From positions 1-64,000 of the forward strand of contig JACONQ010000020.1 of assembly GCA_014281115.1 (NCBI GenBank): a stretch of DNA of 64,000 nucleotides, written 5' to 3'. Below, one piece after another: positions 55,480 to 64,000 of the stretch. The notes beneath the pieces were generated by a model. It saw nothing but the letters and a program-made list of their open reading frames with translations, searched no databases and was not told where the DNA came from. Both the position numbers and the translations under genes were made by a program. The first letter of the stretch is position 1. Each line of letters starts with the position of its first letter. This DNA comes from Laburnicola sp. R22_1 (Eukaryota > Ascomycota > Dothideomycetes > Pleosporales > Didymosphaeriaceae).

Positions 55480-58065
55480 AGACGACTGCGCACTTTAGAA
55501 TAAGGGCGATGGCGTAGTAGGGGTGTGTAAAGGAATATTACCGCGATTTGTTCGGATATATTGGCCGTCTGGTGAGAAGGTGACGGCGTTGACAGAGCCG
55601 GTATGGCCCTCGAGCACGCTGCGGCACGACCCCGTTGCTGCCTCCCACACCCGCACCGTGTTGTCGTCTGAGGCGGACGCGACCAGCTGGCCGTCTGGCG
55701 AGAAGGCGACGGCGTTGACGGAGCGGGTATGGCCCTTGAGCACGCTGCGGCAAGCATCCTAGTTGTCTTCCCTTTTTAACAATAACTTAATCTACCCTAG
55801 TATTTTGTTTACAAAAGCTTTCCGTACTATACTTACTTCTAGGGCAAATACAAAAGCCAAGGAATATATTTATAGAGGAGCATCTTAGAGTATATGTCGG
55901 AACCAAAGAGTAAATCGTCGAGCGTCTTGGAGAAATGCAGAAAGAGCACTATTTGATGCCTGTATTGCATGTTAGTGTAATACAGTGTTAGAAAAAAGTA
56001 AAAGCCTTACCTTAACTAGTGTAGAAAGTGTTTCTAGCAAGGAAACACATTTGTTCGTCTCTCCAATTAGACTTATCACTTCAAGCCAGTGAAGGAAGTG
56101 TTTCTAGAGGAACATATCTGCAGTAGCCTTGTCGCCAACGTAGCGCTGGCTCTACTTAAGATAATACACCTAGTAACGGCAAGCGTACTGCAATTCGGGC
56201 GACAGATAGCTTGTAATCCTTTCTTTATTAACCTCGCTTCTTAAAGTCCTAAGCCGTAAGTCGCACATGTTTTATTGTAGGCCATTAGGGCCAGACATAA
56301 GTTAAAGGCAATAAGACGCTAACCTCTTGTATCTCGCTCTTTTATCCACCTAGAACGGGCTCTTCTTTTTTAACGCATTGACGAGGAATTCGCGGAATAA
56401 CAGGTGTAGGAGCCGCACAGGCATATTATCGCGGTCTAGTATACGTAGAATAGAGTGTAGGGAATCCAGTTAGCAAATAACGTTATCCTTAGATATATAA
56501 AGGAGGCGAGCAAGCAATGCAGTAGAAAGTGGAGTCTCTAGAACTACTATACTCCCTACAATATCCTGAAACTCGCATGCCCATCTCTCTTTGTCTTCTT
56601 CGTCCTCTTTGTTAAATAGCTAATTAAGGATAGGGAGATACGTCGCGTCGAGTTTCGAGACTTTCGCCTTCTAATACTCTAAGATAATCTCTAGACGCTT
56701 TTTAGGATTATCGCGTCGATCGCTAATGTATCGACACGCGGTAGCAGCGAAGATAAACAGTGGGACTGCTTGTTTAACTAGCGCCTTGACTTAATCCCTT
56801 CTTGGCCAGCCTAAGGACAACGATTGTTCTTCCCATACTTGTGCCAGTTTATGCTCAAAATACACGTGGATGTCGTGTTAAATTGTTTGTTTTGCGACTT
56901 TGTGCAGGATAAGGTCTTTAAATGTGCTGTTAGGCAATTGTTTAAATCCCAGGCGGATGTGCAGTTCTAGTCGGCTTGTTACGAAAACTCGCAACAATAC
57001 TAACTTAAGATCCCTTGTTTAAGAAAGGAGCTAGAGGACTAGTTATATGTCATTATCTGGCTCGCATTTATCCAACGCGTCTATCACAACAAGTAGTACC
57101 AAGGCTAGTGGATGTGCTATATCTAAGAGCGGATAGAGGATCAGCTTCTTAAATTGATCCTTCAGAGTCTTCTTAGATATGGCTGGATTAGCTTTAATCG
57201 CCGTCTTAATTCTAGGTCCTAAACCCAATACACGACAAGCTAGCTGTGTAGCAATGGTGGTGAAGAATTGAGTGGCGTTCCCGCGTTCCCCCTCGCCTTT
57301 CTTAAAGAAGAAGCTAGCTCCTAGTTAATGTTGGTTGGCGAAGGTTCGGGCAACCGTACGAGCGATGGTAGACTTTCCCGTTCCTGCTGCACCATTCAGC
57401 CAGAATATAGGTTTGCTGTTTTTATCATTTGCCCATCCTTGTATGTAACGCAGTAACTCAGTGCGGGTGTTCAGAAGGCATGTCGAATTATGTTCTTCTA
57501 TGTGAGAGTTGAAGGAAGCGCCTTCGGCGGTAGGTAATAAAAGTGTGTCAGTCTTCTGGTCAACGCGCAGAATAAGGGCCCTACATGTCTCTTGTTAGTA
57601 TTTGCTTGCACTAGAAAGCACACACTACTTACGTCTAATCAACTTAAAGCGCATTACCGAAAGTGTTCCTATATTTCTTAAGATTTTGAACCGCCTTCTC
57701 TACCTCCTTGCTTGTTAATGGCTATTTCAAGGCCCGCATACCAAATCGCTGTATTGCCTTACGGCCGAGGCCAGGCTTGAGTTTGGCCTTGAGTTTATCC
57801 TTAAGGTCTTTCAGCTCCTAGGAACATCTTTGGAGCGGGTCTAGCAATGTGCGTGTAGTAGAGAGCCGCGACTCGTCCTGCCTGAGAAGCTGTTGAAGCT
57901 TTTCGAGGACATTCTTGATTTCGTTAACCTTTCGATGGAGGCGTTCGATATCGCCCTTTGCGTGCTTGACCTCGACTAAGTACTGGAAGCAGAGCGATGC
58001 GACCTTGGCGGACATGTCGACAACGGCTATCACGCTTGCGGCTCCCGAAAGGCTATCGAAAGGCT
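55480..58065 (-). pseudogene. Dead NLR: SesA-like domain, NACHT, two WD40 repeats
   Basis: The N-terminal domain (57818-58060: DSLSGAASVIAVVDMSAKVA, CFQYLVEVKHAKGDIERLH) is the helical SesA-like domain common at the start of fungal NLRs. Walker A (GAAGTGKST, about 57370-57400) and Walker B (VVIDALDKC, about 57060) of NACHT are still legible. The C-terminus (55495-55743) keeps two WD40 units ([15 protein letters not shown]) and the NRGNIPL tail. Many TAG and TAA stops interrupt it, and the expected start codon reads ATA beside a 13-bp tandem duplication. The SesA-like domain is a candidate death effector. It is a separate lineage from the intact NLR at 29549. Confidence 0.85.
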
Positions 58066-58344
58066 ATCTATAATGCGGCGCGCGGTCGGAGGTGCAGCGG
58101 ACGTGGTGGTTCTGTAGAAGCTCCGGCATAGATTCGCAAGGCGGCGAGACCGTTCCGTGGGTGCCAACGATGTTGCCGTTCATCTTGAGCGCGGCGGGGC
58201 TAAGAAGGCTAAGAAGGCTGCAGCGGCTGAAGGCTGCAGCGTCAACGTTGGGCTCAAAGTTGAGAGGCGTGGCCGACCGCCCGGACAGCCACAAGCTTTG
58301 CTTGTTACAGTACATGTAAATTACATCGTAATATTAATGTAAGA
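58066..58344. other. Upstream region of the dead NLR, no gene
   Basis: It contains short duplications (CTAAGAAGG twice, GGCTGCAGCG twice). No gene is supported. Confidence 0.4.
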
Positions 58345-58500
58345 CATACATCTATACAACCTCACTTGCCATTCTTAATAGTAGTATTGAGTGACGCTTT
58401 GATTGGTGGCGTAGGCTCTCACGTGCGGAGTAAGAGGGAATGTGGAGATGTGCTCCCGCTCATTTCCTCTGCTTAGCAGCGTGTTGGCTACTCCTACACC
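58345..58500. repeat. Repeat shared with the 3' flank of the intact NLR
   Basis: Reverse complement of 29385-29532. Its position between a DIRS recombinase stop codon and unrelated sequence suggests it is a terminal repeat of the DIRS element. Confidence 0.7.
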
Positions 58501-58508
58501 ATTTCTCG

Positions 58509-59735
58509 TTATTGTTTTGGGTTTAGGTTGAGTGGTAAGGTTTGACCTGTAAGAAACTGTTTTTGCAAGGCAAACAGCTGGTGTGGGTTGGTCTTATAGT
58601 AGCGTTTTACAGCGTCTGAGGACCATCTCCCTAAGGCCTGTATTTGTTCAACGGTTAGGTGCTGATCGTAAGCGTGTTGGGCCGCTCCTTTGCGGAAGCT
58701 GTGGCCTGTGTAGCCTAGAGCACTTCTACCGCATCTCTGAAGGCGGGCTGATAGTAGCCGTAGCACTCTTGCCCGTGTGAAGGCTCCGTTATGGAGACGG
58801 AAGAGCGGCTGGTCGTCCTCTAGCTGGCCCCGTAGCGGGAACTGGTCTTGGCCCCGTTGCGGGAACTGGTCTTGGCCCCGTTGCGGGAACTGATATTGGT
58901 CCCGTTGCGGGAGATAGGTCTGATTCTGTTGCGGGAGGTAATTCTGATCCTGTTGTGGGAGGGTATCCTGATCCCGTAGCGGGAACCGGTCCTGTTGCAG
59001 GAGGGTTGCCATGTGCCAGCTTGGGCAAGCAGCGTCGTACGATGCTGCGACAACTATGTTTACACCTTCGTTGTTAAGGTCTGTCTTGCTCCGTGGAAGA
59101 TGCAAAATAAAGTGGTCCCCTGTGGCCGAGCCTGTTACGCAGCGGCGAGTAAGGTTTTCCGTGCGGAAACGTCTCATATCTTTGAGGTCTGAGTCTTTGT
59201 GAGCAAATTCTCCTATTCTCATAAAGCCTGCAAAGGCAAGTGAGAACGCTGCGTTTAAATTGACTGTGTCCACCGGGTGCTCTCCCCTGGATGCTCTCTC
59301 TGAGAGTATGTCAATCAGCGTTTCTCTCGTGATAGGTACTCGATTGCGCCTTGGCTGCTTTGGAAATAGGTTCTTTGCGCCTTGTATAAGTCTTTGAACA
59401 TGACTGCTGTCGAATACGTCGACCGGGAGGTCGAGGTCTATGTGGACTGAGCGTAGAGCTGAGACGTAGCTCTGAATGGTTGTGCCGTTGATTTGGCCTT
59501 GTAGCGGGAGGTTGCTGCCGTTTGCCCGTTCCACTACCCAATGGCCTAGGCTAGCGCGCGTTGCTGGCCATTTCGGAAGATTATTTAGCGTACAGAACTG
59601 CTCGTAGGACTTGGCCGCTGAGTTGTAGTTCCGTCTTGTGTCGGGCTTCAGGCCTGCCCATAGCAGCTTAGCGTATGAGTAAGAGTCCGTTACTGGTCGT
59701 ACGAGCTTAACAAACTCTGGGGGCGGTTCGATAGG
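58509..59735 (-). pseudogene. Tyrosine recombinase of the DIRS element
   Basis: The frame is open from about 59735 (EPPPEFVKLVRPVTDSYSY) to the stop at 58509. The catalytic set is visible: Arg in LAFAGFMRIGEF, HSFRKGAAQHAYDQ (H-x-x-R) and LGRWSSDAVKRYYK with the Tyr nucleophile. It would integrate the circular cDNA. Between the first Arg and the HxxR block lies a run of 8-residue repeats (PQRGQDQF) encoded by 24-bp tandem units, which is unusual. It is separated from the RNase H frame by a 1-base shift at a run of C's, so it is probably part of one polyprotein. Confidence 0.82.
58830..59003 (-). repeat. 24-bp tandem repeats inside the recombinase gene
   Basis: About seven imperfect units (GTTGCGGGAACTGGTCTTGG core on the plus strand) encode Gln/Arg/Asp/Pro-rich octapeptides without breaking the frame. 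Confidence 0.85.
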
Positions 59736-61390
59736 AAGGGCATCTGCCAGGTTTCGGTAACGTTAGCTACGAGAGGCCAGTCAAATCGTGAGAGGGCATC
59801 GGCAAGAGCATTATCCTGCGTTGTGATCCGTCGTGAGTAAGGGATGATGTCCATGGAAGCAGCCTGTATCAACGTCTCCCGAAGGTAGTCCATTGACGCT
59901 TGTCCTCGCGTGGTTCCGTCCTTTAGGCCGGTCTCTGCCGTTGTGTTGTCTGTATAGACAATTACCGTGCCATGTGCCCAGTCTGTGCCCCAGAGCTTGA
60001 AGGCTAGTTCGATGGCGCGAATCTCTAACGCGTTTATGTGAAGACTTTGTTCGGCCCATTCAAGTTTATATGCGAAGGCGTGCCGTTGCGGCACCTTCTT
60101 TGAATAGGACTGCCAGTCCCCCTGTGCAAGATTGCCTGTGTACCAAAAGGCGCCCATTGCTATATTTGATGCGTCGGTAAAGAGGTGATAGATAGGGCGG
60201 CTAGTGTCGTCAAATAGCTGTATTCCATTGAACTGTGGTAGTAGGTCTCTCCACCAGGTTAGGTCTTTGATTGCGCCTTCAGTAAGTGGGCGGAAGCTCC
60301 TAGGCTTCGCAAAGGTGGCCGTGTAGTCCCATAGTCGCCTTAAGAACGTACGTCCTAACGTGACGACTTGGCTGCAGAAGCTAAGGAATCCAGCTATCTT
60401 GTGAGCTTGTAGCTGCGTGAGTCTGTCATTGGCGAGTGCCGTCGATACCAGGCGAATTGCCTTATCGAGTTTTCTTCTAGGAAGGCGAGCCGTTATGGAG
60501 ATCGTATCGATCTCGACTCCTAAGCCTTCTATAGCGGTGCCTGCGGCGTCTTTAGCGTCGTTGCGATGTAAACCAAGTGCATCCGTGACTGCGTTGTAGT
60601 CTTGGTTGATTGATTTAAGCGCTTCCTCAGCTGGTGTTGCTGATGGCTCAAGGACGTATATAAAATCGTCTAAATAGTGTACGAGGTACTTCTATCTAAG
60701 GTGTGACTGAAGCACCCAATGGAAGCCTTCCGCGAATAGGTTGAATAAGAAGGGTGCTGTCCGTAGACCAAAGGGGAGGCAGTTCTCGTGGTAGAACCGA
60801 CCTTGCCACTGGAAGCCGAGCAGCCACCGTTGGTGTGGTGCTACTGGTATCATTCTGAAGGCGTCCTTGAGATCCTTTTTAACAAGGAGGGCACCTTTAC
60901 CCGCGCGTCGTACTAGCTCAAAGATGTCCTCTACAGTAGTGTACTGTAGCGTAGCGACGTTAGGGTGTATCCAGTCATTGACTGAGTCGCCTATAGGATA
61001 GGAGAGATGATGTATTCGTCTCTATCCTCTATCTGCCTTAGGCACTAGTTTAAGTGGGGAGCTGTAAAATGGGGAGTCCCTGTTGTGCTGAGAAACCCTT
61101 CCTAGCAGAAGGTCCTTACCTAGCTGCTGAGTTATTGTATCTGGATCTTCGTGGGCTGAGATGAGATTCTTTGAGATAACTAGCTTGTGGCCTCCTTCGT
61201 AGCCGATCTGCGCACCGTATTTTAGGATGTTGTATAGGATTGCTGGCAAATTGCCTGGGTAGCCCTCTAGAGCCTTCCGCCAGTTGTAAGGGTTTAGCGG
61301 TGAAGGTGATTGTTCTGAGGGGGGGTATGAAGGGTCGTAGACGTTAAATTGTGGATACGTGTTTACCCTCGGGCGCTCGTTGATAGTCAC
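59690..61390 (-). pseudogene. Reverse transcriptase and RNase H of the DIRS element
   Basis: RT block SSPLKLVPKADRG is followed by TAG (for TGG) at about 61020, then RIHHLSYPIGDSVNDWIHPN. The active site is YLVHYLDDFIYV at about 60670, just after another TAG. RNase H is at 59690-60157: VIVYTDNTTAETGL with catalytic Asp and LEIRAIELAFKLWG with Glu. The only lesions I see are these TAG codons and the frameshift before the recombinase. Confidence 0.85.
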
Positions 61391-61449
61391 GCTTGCTCGT
61401 TCGAGAATATCGTGTTAACTGGAGAAGCGGCGCCGTCCTGGCGCAGATT

Positions 61450-61960
61450 CTTATTTCTTGCAGTTGATTGCACTGTGGTTGGCTTCGCAGTTTTTGCAGA
61501 CATGTTTCTGTTTGCACCAGTCTCTCTTGCAGCCTTTAGGCGAGTTGTAGTTCTCGCAGATAACTAATTCGTTGTTTGGAGGTGACACTCCTTAAGCCCC
61601 GCCTAGTAGGGGCCTAGTGCGCTTCACGCTGCGCAGTGTGGATGGGTTAAAATAGTGGCTAGTCCATTCATCTGGTATCTTCTGCCAGCTGTCTGGATCT
61701 AGTTCTTGCTTTGCTAAGGCGTGTTCGTGACGGTCGATGGCAAATTGCAACACCGTTTGCCATTCGTAGTCGTACGTGTGCCGTATCACCCGTGAGAGGA
61801 AATGTAGCATTGCAGGACCAACTGTCTAGTTCTGAGCTCTAAACAGTAGCCCTATAATCCGTATGTAGTTTGTGAAGCACTCTACCCAGACTAGTGGATT
61901 TTCACCAAAGTCTTTGAGGCTGCCGCGGCCGCGTTTTACTACTAGCTGTTGGGCAGAGTT
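61450..61960 (-). pseudogene. Gag-like protein of the DIRS element, 5' end missing
   Basis: An alpha-helical region (RGSLKDFGENPLVWVECFTN, then after one TAG TVGPAMLHFLSRVIRHTYD) continues to 61592. A shifted frame next to it encodes a cysteine/histidine cluster (CENYNSPKGCKRDWCKQKHV, CKNCEANHSAINC) typical of DIRS Gag zinc fingers. The 5' end is cut by the hAT element at about 61,967. Confidence 0.7.
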
Positions 61961-61967
61961 GCTAACA

Positions 61968-64000
61968 ATCAATCAGGTAGCAGTTAGTCCGCTCGGTTTA
62001 CTGCCAAGCGTCAATTCAATCAGTCAACCATTGGCTCATACAAATTAGTAGGCAAATAAGGTGCCGGCCTTGAGCCTGATTGATCAAACTGACCAACCTG
62101 GTGATTTGGGCCCCCGCAGAGGGTTCCTGGAGTAGTTTTTGAAGCTGGAAATATCATCAAATATTGATATTTTGGCGAATATTTGGTGTTTTAGCTTGCT
62201 AATTATTTCCTAATCGGGTAATCAGCCGTACACCTGAAATCTCCGTCGGTGCTCCCAGACCTTGCACCTACCCATATACTCGTCAATATCCATCAGTATA
62301 CCCGTTAGATGAGCTCAAATCGACGCGGCCGGGGCTTAAAAAGACGGCAGGGGCAACAGGAGGCGCCTAGTACACTAGCTACCTCGCTCACTGCTGAATC
62401 TCTGTCTAACGTCGCCAAAGATTCCCAGTTAACCCAGGACAACCAGTCCTTTAAGGTAGAGCTTAGAGATCGGGCGGCGGAGTCACATAACGCCTATACA
62501 GATATTTCTATTGCTATCGCACCTACTGCGCCCACTGCACCCACTGCGCCCTCCGCCTAAGCCCCCGAGGCTGTCGATACTGAGTACGATGCTGGGTACG
62601 AGGATAACTTTGATGGGATTGACTAGACGCGTCTGGGGCCGTATATGAAGCCTTTGCGGACGCAGAGGAGTAAGAAGTCGCTGATATATAACTACGGCTA
62701 TTGAGTAGCTCTGCGCAAGTGCCTAACGCGTATTTTCTTTGTCTGTTAGTACTGCCACGTTTATAGGAGTATTGGGTTTGCAAGTAGGGGTATATACGAT
62801 GTAATAAGCTTAATGTCGTCAGCTTGGTCTCATCCTGAGACGCTCCGTACAGGACACGCGATAACTCGCCCTGGGCGCGAGTCTGTTGGGCTGGAGGCTG
62901 GCCAGCGTACTCTCCGTGGGTTGACAGGCGCCGGGATGGAGGTGTCGCAGGACGTTGCGAACGCGCTCGGTAACTTTAATATACAGCGTTTTCGACTAGC
63001 GGCAGTTAGCTGGCTTGTTGAGAACAACTATCCTCTTAGCGAGTTTGAATCGCTAACCTTTCGAGCCCTCCTCTGGGTTGCCAACCCTGAGGCAGAAATG
63101 GCAATATAGAAGAACTACTAGAGCGTCTTGGCGTATATACTGCGCCTCTACAATTACCTAGCGCTGTTAGTTCAACGCGAGCTGTCTTACGCGCTGGGCA
63201 AGGTCCACTTCAGTTTTGATGGCTGGTCTGTTAAAGGTGGCAAGAAGGCCTTTATAGGGATTGTCTGCCATTACGTCAACGCCTAAGGACGGATCTGCGA
63301 CCTGCCTCTCGCCCTGCCCCAGCTGGCTGGCGCCCATATAGGAAAAAGGATGGCGGAGGTTGTCAAATAGACGCTGACAAAGTTTGGCATTAACGCGTCC
63401 TTAGTGGGCTACTTTGTTCTTGATAATGCTGCTAATAACGATACTACTGTTGACTGCCTAGCCCAAGAGTTTAATTTCAACGCGGTCGAACGCCGTCTGC
63501 GCTGCTCACCCTACTCGCTCAACTTGATGGGTTAGACGGTGATATTTGGGGTTGACAAGGACGTTTTTGATAACGACGACAATTAGACGGCGGAGGAGGA
63601 GAAGCTTATGCGTGAGTGGCGTTAGAAGGGCCTATTGGGGGTGCTCGTCGACGTCCTCCACTCAATACGTACTCCCTAGTAGTACGACTTGTTCAACCAG
63701 CTTCAGCGCACTATTCTTGAGTCTGAATGCGCAGAGGGTAATAGGAAACCCGTTAAGCTTCTAGAGCCTGTTAAGCCTGTTGTTACAAGGTGGAACTCCT
63801 TTTGCGACACCTTTAAGAGGGCTATAATACTCCACTCTACTATTAACGCGTATATGGAGTGGTATATCACAAAAACGCGCTCCGACTACGCAACGCGTCG
63901 AGGGCGTTAGACAGAGACGCCAGCTGACGTACCTGAATGGATGAGGTCCTCCGGGCTCACCTCTGGAGACTGGTAAGTAATTACCCAGTACGTACATGTC
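61968..64000 (+). mobile_element. Second hAT element, continues past the window
   Basis: It begins near CAATCAATCAGG with subterminal repeats (CAATCAGTCAACC, GATTGATCAAACTGACC), in analogy to hAT-1. The coding strand is plus. The right end is outside the window and the exact left end is uncertain. Confidence 0.75.
62309..63910 (+). pseudogene. hAT transposase of the second element, broken
   Basis: The start MSSNRRGRGLKRRQGQQE is followed by an Ala/Pro/Thr-rich run. A BED-finger remnant lies near 62,640-62,770, then the catalytic region: VHFSFDGWSVKGGKKAFIG, YFVLDNAANNDTTVDCLAQE, RRLRCSPYSLNLMG, VKPVVTRWNSFCDTF. It aligns with the hAT-1 transposase (YFVLNNASNNNTAVKSLA, VKPVKTRWNSYFDTF). More than ten TAG stops are present. 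The frame continues towards the window edge. Confidence 0.85.

Larger units (their letters stand above)
58345..61967 (-). mobile_element. DIRS-type tyrosine-recombinase retrotransposon, truncated at its 5' side
   Basis: Minus-strand order: Gag-like zinc-finger protein, reverse transcriptase, RNase H, tyrosine recombinase. A recombinase in place of an integrase defines the DIRS order. Its own 5' end is missing where a hAT element begins at about 61,967. Damage is light: a few TAG stops and one 1-base frameshift. Confidence 0.85.

Noticed and set aside
58064..58342. Small frames upstream of the dead NLR
   Set aside because: Short, overlapping on both strands and created by local duplications; no recognisable protein.

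Overview
The window reads as the terminal 64 kb of a chromosome of a filamentous ascomycete (Pezizomycotina; the exact taxon cannot be named from sequence alone). Supporting this are a CCCTAA telomere at the left end, genes with very short introns (43-56 nt, GT...CTAAC-like...AG), massive C-to-T/G-to-A decay of repeats that looks like repeat-induced point mutation (RIP, nearly all in-frame stops being TAG from CAG or TGG), fungal NLR (NACHT/WD40) genes, and Fot1/pogo, Ty1/copia, hAT and DIRS-type transposons. The first 52 bases are not fungal: they look like an untrimmed Oxford Nanopore native-barcode adapter fused directly to the telomere.

Layout. 1-17.8 kb: adapter, telomere, then AT-rich RIP-decayed subtelomere carrying a 1.87-kb Fot1/pogo element (TA duplication, 65-bp inverted repeats) and two related Ty1/copia elements (5.2 and 5.5 kb, 5-bp duplications). 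17.8-21.9 kb: a pogo transposase fragment joined to the WD40 end of a dead NLR gene, a solo LTR and unassigned sequence. 21.95-27.9 kb: a young minus-strand copia element whose 206-bp LTRs differ at one base, inserted inside an older minisatellite-bearing repeat. 28.6-29.2 kb: a 619-bp non-autonomous element with about 128-bp inverted repeats. 29.5-35.0 kb: the most interesting locus, two intact minus-strand genes. One is a nucleoside-phosphorylase-fold protein with a C-terminal Gly/Asn/Gln-rich motif. The other is a NACHT-WD40 NLR with a matching motif at its extreme N-terminus and 13 full, near-identical WD40 repeats.

35.3-42.4 kb: a RIP-decayed copia element and a second pogo transposase. 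43.5-54.2 kb: a small gene island with little RIP. It holds a small secreted cysteine-rich protein, a short coiled-coil protein, a probable pseudokinase divergently paired with a second coiled-coil protein, a large unknown gene split cleanly by a 2,976-bp hAT element (8-bp duplication), and a cupredoxin-like GPI-anchored protein. 55-58.1 kb: a solo LTR and a RIP-killed NLR with a SesA-like N-terminal domain. 58.4-62 kb: a DIRS-type tyrosine-recombinase retroelement. 62-64 kb: the start of a second hAT element that runs off the window.

How the genes may work together. The PNP-fold gene and the NLR fit the known fungal layout in which an NLR senses a ligand through its WD40 domain, oligomerises through NACHT, and templates an amyloid fold in a neighbouring effector that carries the same short motif. 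The variable residues in the WD40 repeats fit a recognition surface. The functional pairing is inferred from sequence alignment and gene order and has not been tested. All introns given here are predicted by eye.
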